A stretch of DNA of 8,895 bases from Spirochaetaceae bacterium (lineage in GTDB: Bacteria > Spirochaetota > Spirochaetia > Treponematales > Breznakiellaceae), in assembly GCA_031255115.1 (NCBI GenBank), contig JAIRTD010000191.1, forward strand, positions 1 to 8,895, written 5' to 3'. The notes beneath the pieces are model-generated. The model ran no database searches, was not told the origin of the DNA, and worked only from the letters and a program-made list of their open reading frames with translations. Positions 1 to 6,002 of this stretch are shown piece by piece; within the stretch, counting starts at the first letter, position 1, and each line of letters opens with the position of its first letter. The position numbers and the translations under genes are program-made.

Positions 1-708
1 CTTCCTCTGCTTCAATCTTACGGTGTTAATACTGACAATATTATTATCTACGAAGGCGCTACCGGGCAGGCGATAATTCAACTTGACAAGAAAAAACAAA
101 ACGCCATTGTACTGTATCCTGGAGGCAACGGCAGCATTACAAAAGAAGAAATAACCACGGTTATCAACAAGTACCATAAGGGCGATTTGCTGGTTCTCCA
201 GAACGAAATCAGCCACTTAAAAGAAGTAATAGAAGCCGGAAGCAGCCGGGGGCTCAAAATCTGCCTTAACCCTTCTCCATATACCAAAACCATAGAAGAA
301 CTCCCCTTGCATCTTATTGATATTTTTTTTGTCAATGAAATCGAAGGGGCTGCTATTGCCGCCATGCCGGTCGATGCTCCGCCCAGGGACGTTCTCGATA
401 AACTGGTCCGCCGTTTTCCTTCTGCCGAAATCATATTAACTGCTGGAAAAGACGGCGCGTATTATGGCTATAAAGAAATCCGTGAAAAGGGCGAAATTAT
501 CGATCTGCCTGTCGTTGATACTACCGGAGCGGGAGACACTTTTACAGGTTATTTTCTTGCCGCCCGCTACAGAGGGTATACCGTAAAGAAGGCCCTGGAC
601 CTTGCCTGTAGAGCCTCGTCAATTGCCATTTCAAGAAAAGGCGCCATGGAATCAATACCCTTTGCCAAAGAAGTATTTAGCTCCTTAAAAACGGCAGATG
701 AAAAATAA
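1..708 (+). CDS. rbsK: Ribokinase-type PfkB carbohydrate kinase, 5'-truncated by the window edge
   Basis: The frame is open from base 1 to the TAA at 706-708 and gives 235 residues; about 70 N-terminal residues of a normal kinase of about 305 lie outside the window. Family marks in order are TGQAIIQLD and LYPGGN near the visible N-terminus, LNPSPYTK, NEIEGAA, ILTAGKDGAYY, and the PfkB signature DTTGAGDTFTGYF, whose GAGD holds the anion hole and catalytic Asp. The near-terminal KGAMESIP is also typical. The family phosphorylates a sugar with ATP in the cytoplasm, and the LNPSP and NEIEGA motifs point to ribokinase (ribose to ribose 5-phosphate). Sugar specificity cannot be fixed, because the substrate-binding N-terminus is missing. 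The gene is visibly more A/T-rich than its neighbour and converges on the peptidase gene with a 44-bp gap. No clear terminator was seen in that gap. Confidence 0.88.
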   Translation, partial: LPLLQSYGVNTDNIIIYEGATGQAIIQLDKKKQNAIVLYPGGNGSITKEEITTVINKYHKGDLLVLQNEISHLKEVIEAGSSRGLKICLNPSPYTKTIEELPLHLIDIFFVNEIEGAAIAAMPVDAPPRDVLDKLVRRFPSAEIILTAGKDGAYYGYKEIREKGEIIDLPVVDTTGAGDTFTGYFLAARYRGYTVKKALDLACRASSIAISRKGAMESIPFAKEVFSSLKTADEK

Positions 709-752
709 CTATGTCCTGTTTTGTCAACGCATCGCAGTTCCCGGCTTGCCGC

Positions 753-1871
753 TTAACGCTCCCGCAGGCTCCTCACATATCTAATCCCGGTGGCAAAGCG
801 GAGGGCAGCGGCGAGGTCGGCGCCGGGCTTAAAGTTGCCCGCTCTGGGTGTATAAGACTGCCAGGTGAGTTCCCCAAAAAGCGAAAACGCGCCGTTGGCT
901 GTTTTTAGCGAGAACGGCGTCATGGTTATTCCCACTTCGCCTATCCAGCTTGCATTGGAACGGTACGAGCGTTCTTCCCCGTCATAGCGTAGCGAGGGCG
1001 CGCCCATGGTAAAGGCAGGCCCGGCGAAGATGCGGAAATGCTTGTTTAGGGCCAGAGACAGGGTCAGGGCGCTGCGAAAGATGCCGAGCGTTCCGTCCCA
1101 GGCCGGGCGGAATTCCAGAGAGGGATTTATGTCACGGCCAAAGGCTCTGACGCTGAACTCAAAGCCGGCAAGGCCGGATACTCCCCTAAAGGGGCCGCTG
1201 CCGTTTATTGAACCCAGAACCGGGGCAAGGGCAAGGGTCATGCTGACGCGGCTTTCCCCGCTGCTGTCTTTTGCGGCATTGCTTTTTGCGCCGCCGCTTT
1301 CCACATTGCTGCCCCCTCCGCCGCCCTGGGGAAGTCCGGGCCGTATCCAGGAAACCTGTTCTCCGTTTTGGAGCGGGGGCAGCGCCCTACCCGCGCCTAT
1401 GCAGGTTCTGCGCCAGTAGCTTTCGCTTAACGACGAGACAATCACCCCGGTTTTTGGCCCCTCAGACGCAGAATGAATAAACTGGCCTTCGCCTACATAG
1501 ATACCCACATGGGAAACACCGCCGGTGGTATTAAAAAAAACAAGGTCCCCCGGCACGCAGGAAGCTACGGCTATTTTTTCGGTCCAGCGGTAAATGCCGT
1601 CTACAGTCCGGGGCGGCTTGATTCCCAGGGCATCGTCAAAGCTCCGGTACACAAAGCCCGAACAATCCATGCCCTGCCTGTCTATGCCGCCATAACGGTA
1701 GGGAACGCCGTGGTACTGTCCCGCCGCCTCAAGAATCAGGGAACGGGCGTCGGCGGCGCTCATTCCCGTAACAGGGACTGCCGCAAAAAGGCCGGAGAAT
1801 GGCGCCGCGAAAAACCAGAACAGCGCAAGGAGGACGCCCCGCCCCGGAAAGCAATATTGTGTTCTCTTCAT
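753..1871 (-). CDS. Exported NlpC/P60 cell-wall peptidase with a barrel-like C-terminal half
   Basis: This 372-residue protein starts with a signal peptide: MKRTQ, then a hydrophobic stretch (VLLALFWFFAAPFSGLF) and a probable cleavage site near FAA/VPV. Residues about 37-165 form an NlpC/P60 domain. The nucleophile is Cys70 in MDCSGF, the base His121 in SHVGIYVG, and the third polar residue probably His133 in FIHSAS. The family cuts peptide bonds in peptidoglycan stems. A Gly/Ser-rich linker with five consecutive Gly leads to about 165 residues of alternating hydrophobic and polar strands ending RFATGIRYVRSLRER. These look like an outer-membrane barrel but match no family I recognise. The start at 1871 is preferred because it begins directly with the signal peptide. 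An in-frame ATG at 1931 would add 20 polar residues (MKKTESAENK and so on) and lacks a ribosome site. The gene probably reads from the promoter in repeat copy 1. Confidence 0.85.
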   Translation of the reverse strand: MKRTQYCFPGRGVLLALFWFFAAPFSGLFAAVPVTGMSAADARSLILEAAGQYHGVPYRYGGIDRQGMDCSGFVYRSFDDALGIKPPRTVDGIYRWTEKIAVASCVPGDLVFFNTTGGVSHVGIYVGEGQFIHSASEGPKTGVIVSSLSESYWRRTCIGAGRALPPLQNGEQVSWIRPGLPQGGGGGSNVESGGAKSNAAKDSSGESRVSMTLALAPVLGSINGSGPFRGVSGLAGFEFSVRAFGRDINPSLEFRPAWDGTLGIFRSALTLSLALNKHFRIFAGPAFTMGAPSLRYDGEERSYRSNASWIGEVGITMTPFSLKTANGAFSLFGELTWQSYTPRAGNFKPGADLAAALRFATGIRYVRSLRER

Positions 1872-1957
1872 TATAGTGTCTCTGTTAGATTCATGTTTGC
1901 TTTTATTTTCGGCTGATTCGGTCTTTTTCATCAGAAACTAAACATCGGCTCAGGCCC

Positions 1958-2066
1958 TTTTTATACTCCATAGATTTGAGTTTGTCAGGTGTGGAATTAA
2001 TTAATTCCTTACCTGGCAAACACTTATAATCGGAATTCTCTGACAATTTCAAATTGTCAGAGAATA
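1958..2066 (-). repeat. 109-bp dispersed element, copy 1
   Basis: It matches 4204-4312 at 106 of 109 positions in the same orientation; the differences are at 2000, 2016 and 2027. It contains two inverted repeats. One at 2035-2065 has perfect 15-bp arms (ATTCTCTGACAATTT) around one central base. The other at 1980-2021 has 20-bp arms around a 2-bp centre with three imperfect pairs. Both arm families share the core TTGTCAG. No terminal inverted repeats, target duplication or transposase are visible. It lies between the PHP gene and the NlpC/P60 gene. Read along the minus strand, the hairpins come first and an outward promoter comes last. It could be a MITE, a REP-type element or a mobile regulatory cassette. 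Confidence 0.9.
1960..1988 (-). promoter_or_regulatory. Outward-facing sigma-70-like promoter at the edge of repeat copy 1
   Basis: On the minus strand CTGACA (1983-1988) and TATAAA (1960-1965) are separated by exactly 17 bp. Each hexamer is one base from consensus. Transcription would begin near 1953, about 80 bases ahead of the peptidase ATG at 1871. The -35 box lies in an arm of the larger inverted repeat. Assignment is from sequence match only. Confidence 0.5.
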
Positions 2067-2146
2067 AGAAGCGCGGCAGAAAACGCCGGGTCATCAGGCG
2101 CGGGGCTGTCCATGGCACGGGACTATCCGGGACGCCGCTGAAACAG

Positions 2147-2908
2147 TTAGCCCGCGGGCCGCCGCAAAAGGGCGGCTTTAAGGACTTCAATATCGGCCTC
2201 GGTTCCGGGGCCTCCGGGGAGCAGTTCCTCCAAAACCGCGTCAAGTTCAAAGGGCCTTCGGGCAACATGTTCGGGATAGTGGGCGTCAGACGACGTTATC
2301 CGGGGATAGCCCAGGGTATCAATAAGAGCCCCGTCGCCAGAGGGCAGAAAAAACCGGGGCGGGATACGGGTACATTCCACCGCTGTCCAGGGGCCCTGTA
2401 CCACTACCCCAAACTGGCTTGTCATGGAAAATGCCGGCCGGTCAATATGGGCGGGAATGACAAGACCGCCGTATTCCTCTGCCCTGGGCCCCAGCCGGTC
2501 TATGCTTAAATCTATGGCGTTGGAAAGAAAGTATTCAACTTCGCCTTCGATATTATCGTCTTCGTCAACATAGACCTGATCGCCTGTTTTTTCGGGGTCA
2601 TTGGGAAAGGGGGTAAGTATGCTGTACACATATTCACCAAAGGAAAGGGCCGCCTCAAGACAGGTAAAGAGGCAGAGCACATGTATTTCTTCCTGGGTTG
2701 TGGCTTCGAGACCGAATATGGGAACTATGCCAAGCCTTGCGCAGTGTTTGGCAAAGGCGGGGCAGTTGAGGGCCGAATTATGATCGGTCAGGGCCAGCGC
2801 CTTGATTCCCTTTTCTCCGGCAAGGGCGGCCAGAACTCCCGGAGAGAGATCCAGGGAGCCGCAGGGAGACAGACAGGAATGATTGTGCAGATCGGCAAGG
2901 AGGGACAT
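2147..2908 (-). CDS. PHP-domain metal-dependent phosphoesterase
   Basis: This 253-residue cytoplasmic protein shows the PHP metal-site motifs in order: DLHNHS with Asp6, His8 and His10; TDHN with Asp42 and His43; GLEATTQEEIHV with Glu68 and His76; PAHIDRP with His154; and SSDAH with Asp208 and His210. PHP proteins use two or three metal ions to hydrolyse phosphoesters; the substrate here cannot be named. An acidic insert (VDEDDNIEGEVE) lies near residues 114-125. The gene begins 7 bp after the DRTGG gene ends, so it is probably the last gene of a coupled trio with the CBS/ATPase gene. Related PHP genes sit with DRTGG and ATPase genes near [FeFe]-hydrogenases in other anaerobes, from memory of the family. 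A possible Shine-Dalgarno AGGAAG lies about 12 bases ahead of the ATG, inside the previous gene's end. Confidence 0.88.
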   Translation of the reverse strand: MSLLADLHNHSCLSPCGSLDLSPGVLAALAGEKGIKALALTDHNSALNCPAFAKHCARLGIVPIFGLEATTQEEIHVLCLFTCLEAALSFGEYVYSILTPFPNDPEKTGDQVYVDEDDNIEGEVEYFLSNAIDLSIDRLGPRAEEYGGLVIPAHIDRPAFSMTSQFGVVVQGPWTAVECTRIPPRFFLPSGDGALIDTLGYPRITSSDAHYPEHVARRPFELDAVLEELLPGGPGTEADIEVLKAALLRRPAG

Positions 2909-2915
2909 GGGGCTT

Positions 2916-3254
2916 TCAGGCTTCCTGGTGAAGCATGGCGTATAATTTTCCCGAAACCGTATACTGGCTTTCCCGGGTACGGTATACCGCTATGCCTTCT
3001 TCCCGGGCGGACTCGGTCATATCATCGGGAATGGGCCTGTTATTGCAGATAAAGATTACCGATACATTGACCAGCGTAGCAACGGCAACGGTATTCTTGT
3101 GGGCCTGAATGGTAATGAGGGCGCCGCCCTCTTTGGCGTTGGCCATAACATCGGAAAGCAGATCCGAGGTATAGGCGCCCTCCAGGGGGGTATCTTCAAA
3201 TTCATCCTGTATTGCTTCGGCGTTCAGGGCCTTTGCCGCTTCCCGTATGGTCAT
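2916..3254 (-). CDS. DRTGG-domain protein
   Basis: At 112 residues this is the length of stand-alone DRTGG proteins. It begins MTIREAAKALNAEAI, continues with GAYTSDLLSDVMANAKEGGALITIQ and the AVATLVNVSVIFICNNR segment, and ends SGKLYAMLHQ. The YTSDLLSDVM and ITIQxHxN blocks are characteristic of the small DRTGG proteins found beside hydrogenase genes. Their biochemical role is unknown to me; the fold is related to domains that sense nucleotides or interact with CBS domains. The ATG overlaps the stop of the CBS/ATPase gene in an ATGA, and AGGAG stands 8 bases ahead, so translation is likely coupled. No membrane segment or signal peptide is present. Confidence 0.82.
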   Translation of the reverse strand: MTIREAAKALNAEAIQDEFEDTPLEGAYTSDLLSDVMANAKEGGALITIQAHKNTVAVATLVNVSVIFICNNRPIPDDMTESAREEGIAVYRTRESQYTVSGKLYAMLHQEA

Positions 3255-4201
3255 GCCGGGTTCTCCTGGGGCGTGCGGCGGTATACCGTGGACTGTACGG
3301 TGGTTCCCTTTCCTTTTGCCGATTCAATGGTGAATTCATCGGAGACCCGTTTGGTATTGGCAAGCCCCATGCCCGCCCCAAAACCCAGGGAACGAATCCA
3401 CTCATTGGCGGTGGACCAGCCTTCCTGGAGGGCTACTTCTACATCGTCGATTCCCGGCCCCGTATCCTGGGCAATAATGGTAATACGGTCAGGGGTTATG
3501 GTGCAGCTTATGGTTCCCCCCAGAGAGTGTACCACCTGGTTTATTTCAAGTTCGTAGCTGGCTATGGCGACACGCCGTATTATCCCCGGATCAATGTTCT
3601 GGGCCTTGAGGGCCTTTTTTATCTCTGTCGAAGCGTGCCCGGCAAGTTCAAAATCATAACGAACAGTAACAAATTGAAGATCAATAACCCCGTCTGTGGC
3701 TGCCACGGGACTCCGGTGGCTTTTTTCAAGTTTGAGGACTTCCCGGTTCATCTCGACCAGCAGGGTCTTAATCACATCGTTGGAAGTAAGTATGCCCACC
3801 AGTTCCTGGTTTTTGTTCAGCACCGGAAAACGCCCGTAGTGAAATTTATTAAGATAGCTTATGGCAAATGAAAGGGGCATGTCATCTTCCAGCACTATCA
3901 CGTCCCTGGTCATATGCTTTTCGACAGGATCGTTAATATACCCCTTGTCCAGGGCGGTAACAATATTGTCGATGGATACTATACCCACAAGCCTGACATC
4001 TTCGAGAATGGGAATTCCGGTTATGTAATTTTCCCGCATCACGGCCTGCACATGCCGCAGCGTATCGCTCTTTTTGGCCGTAATAACCGCGCTGGTCATA
4101 ACATCCTTGATTTTAAGACGGTAAATCAGTTCCAGCACAACCGAGGGCGAATCCACGGTACTTATGGGAATATCCTGATGAATCACATTCGTGTCGCTCA
4201 T
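3251..4201 (-). CDS. CBS-pair protein fused to a GHKL (anti-sigma/histidine-kinase type) ATPase domain
   Basis: The 316-residue product has two CBS motifs at residues about 29-150 (IKDVMTSAVITAKKSDTL and VEKHMTRDVIVLEDD), which usually bind adenine nucleotides. A GHKL ATPase domain follows from about 175 to 305: N-box YELEINQVV, G1 box DTGPGI, G2 box GFGAGMGLANTKRVSD, then GKGTTV. No phospho-acceptor His domain is present, so it is an RsbW-like or stand-alone ATPase rather than a full sensor kinase. It could phosphorylate a partner in response to adenylate levels; that is inference. It heads the CBS/ATPase-DRTGG-PHP set and overlaps the DRTGG gene by 4 bp. Its ribosome site GGAG (4212-4215) lies inside repeat copy 2, 10 bases from the ATG. 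Confidence 0.87.
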   Translation of the reverse strand: MSDTNVIHQDIPISTVDSPSVVLELIYRLKIKDVMTSAVITAKKSDTLRHVQAVMRENYITGIPILEDVRLVGIVSIDNIVTALDKGYINDPVEKHMTRDVIVLEDDMPLSFAISYLNKFHYGRFPVLNKNQELVGILTSNDVIKTLLVEMNREVLKLEKSHRSPVAATDGVIDLQFVTVRYDFELAGHASTEIKKALKAQNIDPGIIRRVAIASYELEINQVVHSLGGTISCTITPDRITIIAQDTGPGIDDVEVALQEGWSTANEWIRSLGFGAGMGLANTKRVSDEFTIESAKGKGTTVQSTVYRRTPQENPA

Positions 4202-4205
4202 GTTT

Positions 4206-4234
4206 TTTATACTCCATAGATTTGAGTTTGTCAG
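4206..4234 (-). promoter_or_regulatory. Outward-facing promoter-like boxes in repeat copy 2
   Basis: The same CTGACA (4229-4234), 17 bp, TATAAA (4206-4211) arrangement as in copy 1. The -10 box ends only 4 bases before the CBS/ATPase ATG, which is close even for a leaderless transcript, so it may not serve that gene. Read-through from the HAD gene is the likely alternative. Confidence 0.3.
4212..4215 (-). promoter_or_regulatory. Shine-Dalgarno GGAG supplied by the repeat element
   Basis: GGAG sits 10 bases ahead of the ATG at 4201. The spacing is slightly long, but no other purine-rich site is present. Because these bases belong to the 109-bp element, the ribosome site appears to have been brought in or captured with it. 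If the promoter boxes at 4206-4234 were used, this site would be upstream of the RNA start, so the two readings compete. Confidence 0.5.
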
Positions 4235-4294
4235 GTGTGGAATTAGTTAATTCCTTACCTGACAAACACTTAAAATCGGAATTCTCTGACAATT

Positions 4295-5155
4295 TCAAAT
4301 TGTCAGAGAATAGCCCTTCCCGGGGAACGGCTCATCTCCCAGTACATGCCGTTCAATAAGTTCGACTACCCCGTCTTCATCATTGGTCTTTGGAACTATT
4401 GTAGATGCAAGTTCTTTTATCCGTTCTTCGCCGTTGGGCATTGCCGCGGAATATCCCGCCCAGAGGATCATGGCCTCGTCGTTCATCGAATCACCTATGG
4501 CAAGCACTTCTTCCCGGTTCGCGCCCAGAATCCCGGCTATGCAGGCGAGGGCGCTGCCCTTGTCGGTATTGGGCGCCTGGAGTTCAAGAAAATACGGCTT
4601 ACTGGTAAACAGGGTAACTTCGCCGCCGAGGTAGGTACGCAGTATGCTCTCAAGGGGCTTGAGCAGCATAGGGTCTCCGGGAACGAGCAGCTTTATGCAG
4701 CCCTGCTCAAGCAAGGCTCTAAAATTGTCCGGTATGACCTGACGAAGCCCGGTAAGTTTCTGGTCGTAATCGGCAAATTCATTTGACCTTGAAACATATA
4801 TGGTATTGTCTTCGTATACCTGCAGGGCAAAGCCTTCCGCGTCGGCAAGCTCATAGGCCACCACGGCTGTCCGGGCGGCAAGCCGCGTTTCGCGGATGAT
4901 TTTTCCCGTATGGCTTTCCAGTATCAGCGCCCCGTTATTGGACACCAGGTATCCGGGCTTTTTATTCATCCCCAGGGCAAGAGAAAACTTTTCCATGGCC
5001 CCGGGAACCCGGCCCGAAGCAAGGACCAGGGTAATGCCCGATTCCTGGACCTTTTTTAACGCGTTCTTGGTCCGGGAAGAAATTGTTAAATCAGAACGGA
5101 GCAGCGTATCATCCAGATCCAGGGCGAGTATTTTAAATTTAGGACGGATATCCAT
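4295..5155 (-). CDS. Cof-type HAD-IIB sugar-phosphate or nucleotide phosphatase
   Basis: The 286 residues fit the Cof/YidA group of HAD hydrolases, usually about 270 long. Motif I is LALDLDDTLL, with nucleophile Asp13 and acid/base Asp15. Motif II is LASGR with Ser47, motif III is Lys199 in DKGSAL, and motif IV is GDSMND at 221-226. The region between about 80 and 200 is the C2 cap that sets specificity. These enzymes dephosphorylate sugar phosphates or flavin and nucleotide cofactors; the substrate here is unknown. The start is well supported: AAGGAG lies 6 bases ahead of the ATG. The last five residues (YSLTI) and the stop codon lie inside repeat copy 2, so the original C-terminus has probably been altered, without touching any catalytic motif. 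Confidence 0.9.
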   Translation of the reverse strand: MDIRPKFKILALDLDDTLLRSDLTISSRTKNALKKVQESGITLVLASGRVPGAMEKFSLALGMNKKPGYLVSNNGALILESHTGKIIRETRLAARTAVVAYELADAEGFALQVYEDNTIYVSRSNEFADYDQKLTGLRQVIPDNFRALLEQGCIKLLVPGDPMLLKPLESILRTYLGGEVTLFTSKPYFLELQAPNTDKGSALACIAGILGANREEVLAIGDSMNDEAMILWAGYSAAMPNGEERIKELASTIVPKTNDEDGVVELIERHVLGDEPFPGKGYSLTI

Positions 5156-5184
5156 GCAATTCTCCTTCCTCGTCTCTTCTATAG

Positions 5185-5213
5185 AGAATAACCCCTTGCT
5201 TCAGGCTATTCAA
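5185..5213 (-). promoter_or_regulatory. Candidate promoter of the HAD gene
   Basis: On the minus strand TTGAAT (5208-5213) and TATTCT (5185-5190) are spaced by 17 bp, each matching 4 of 6 consensus bases. RNA would start near 5178, about 23 bases ahead of the ATG and just upstream of the strong AAGGAG site. The -35 box is half of the 13-bp palindrome at 5205-5217. Confidence 0.45.
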
Positions 5214-5217
5214 TAGC
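5205..5217 (+). promoter_or_regulatory. 13-bp palindrome between divergent promoters, possible operator
   Basis: GCTATTCAATAGC has perfect 6-bp arms around one base. It overlaps the -35 box of the candidate HAD promoter and lies about where the -35 region of the parA promoter would be. A dimeric repressor binding here would control both genes. It does not resemble parS, and no binding protein is known. Confidence 0.3.
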
Positions 5218-5229
5218 AAATCTTCGATG

Positions 5230-5235
5230 TATAGT
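5230..5235 (+). promoter_or_regulatory. Candidate -10 box for parA-parB, possibly giving leaderless mRNA
   Basis: TATAGT, 5 of 6 to consensus, ends 8 bases before the parA ATG. The matching -35 region (5207-5212) is poor. Since no Shine-Dalgarno precedes parA, a start at or next to the ATG would produce a leaderless transcript. Confidence 0.35.
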
Positions 5236-5243
5236 ACTGTAGT

Positions 5244-6002
5244 ATGGGACGAGTATACGTTTTTGTAAACCAAAAAGGAGGGGTGGGCAAGACCACCTCG
5301 GCCATAAATCTCGGCGCCTATATTGCCGAAGCGGGAAAATCGGTGCTTTTGGTTGATTTTGACTCCCAGGCCAACCTTTCCGGCGGCGTAGGGGTAGAAA
5401 ATGCCCGGCCGGGCGTCTATGAACTCATCTCCGGAAGTATTCCCATTGACCAGGTCATACGGCAGACCGCCATACCCCGGCTTTCGGTAATCCCGGCCAG
5501 CATAGACCTTTCCGGCGCCGCCGTGGAACTCATCGAACAGGAAGAACGGGATTTTTTCCTTAAAAAGGCCCTGGAACCGGTGCGGAAGCGCTACGACTAT
5601 ATCCTTATTGACTGCCCGCCTTCTCTGGGAGTCCTTACCCTTAACGGCCTTGTGGCCGCCGACGCGGTATTGATACCCATGCAGTGCGAATATTTTGCCA
5701 TGGAAGGACTTTCCCTGCTCATACAGACCGTTAGACGTATCCAGAAAAACCTTAACCCCGGCCTCCGTATCGGAGGAATCTTTTTTACCATGTACGACCA
5801 GCGTACCCGGCTGGCCCAGGAAGTGGTAAAACAGGTAAGCGTGTATTTTAAGGACCGGGTATTCAGAACCATCATACCCCGTAATGTCAGACTCTCCGAG
5901 GCGCCCTCTCATGGCCTGGCCATATCCCAGTACGACCCGTCAAGTTCGGGCGCTCAGAGTTACAGAAGCCTTGCCAAAGAGGTGATAGAACGTGGCGCCT
6001 AA
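5244..6002 (+). CDS. parA: ParA/Soj chromosome-partitioning ATPase
   Basis: The 252 residues are the length of chromosomal Soj/ParA without an N-terminal DNA-binding domain. The deviant Walker A box is KGGVGKTT at 11-18, Walker A' is LLVDFDSQANL at 35-45, and Walker B is ILIDCPPSLG at 120-129. The MQCEYFAMEGL and RLSEAPSHG blocks near the C-terminal half are also standard. ParA dimerises with ATP on the nucleoid and moves ParB-parS complexes; ParB triggers ATP hydrolysis. The ATG gives the usual N-terminus (short strand followed by NQKGGVGKTT), but no ribosome site precedes it. parB starts inside its last codons, so the two are translated together. It is divergent from the HAD gene across 88 bp. 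Confidence 0.96.
   Translation: MGRVYVFVNQKGGVGKTTSAINLGAYIAEAGKSVLLVDFDSQANLSGGVGVENARPGVYELISGSIPIDQVIRQTAIPRLSVIPASIDLSGAAVELIEQEERDFFLKKALEPVRKRYDYILIDCPPSLGVLTLNGLVAADAVLIPMQCEYFAMEGLSLLIQTVRRIQKNLNPGLRIGGIFFTMYDQRTRLAQEVVKQVSVYFKDRVFRTIIPRNVRLSEAPSHGLAISQYDPSSSGAQSYRSLAKEVIERGA

Larger units (their letters stand above)
4204..4312 (-). repeat. 109-bp dispersed element, copy 2
   Basis: This is the second copy of the element at 1958-2066, same length and orientation, differing at 4246, 4262 and 4273. The 15-bp-arm palindrome occupies 4281-4311. The larger inverted repeat occupies 4226-4267 and is better paired here than in copy 1, with two imperfect pairs. On its upstream side it contains the final codons YSLTI and the TGA of the HAD gene (4295-4312). 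On its downstream side it ends 2 bp before the CBS/ATPase ATG. None of the three base differences disrupts a hairpin in the plus-strand sense: one is in the 2-bp centre, one is a wobble, and one lies between the hairpins. Confidence 0.9.

Noticed and set aside
2025..2030. TATAAT on the plus strand inside repeat copy 1
   Set aside because: The base is changed in copy 2 (TAAAAT), there is no good -35 box, and no plus-strand gene follows.
2067..2146. Tiny minus-strand frame beginning MDSPAPDD that stops within repeat copy 1
   Set aside because: Too short, without a ribosome site; composition alone cannot show it is a gene remnant.
1903..2268. Minus-strand reading frame running across repeat copy 1 (peptide containing SENSDYKCLPGKE)
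   Set aside because: It overlaps the PHP gene out of frame, and all three changes between the two element copies alter the peptide, so there is no sign of protein selection.
3212..3871. 219-codon plus-strand frame opposite the DRTGG and CBS/ATPase genes
   Set aside because: The minus-strand genes have clear motifs and ribosome sites; this frame has neither.
5139..5912. 257-codon frame antisense to parA
   Set aside because: It is a shadow of parA, with no ribosome site and no recognisable motif.
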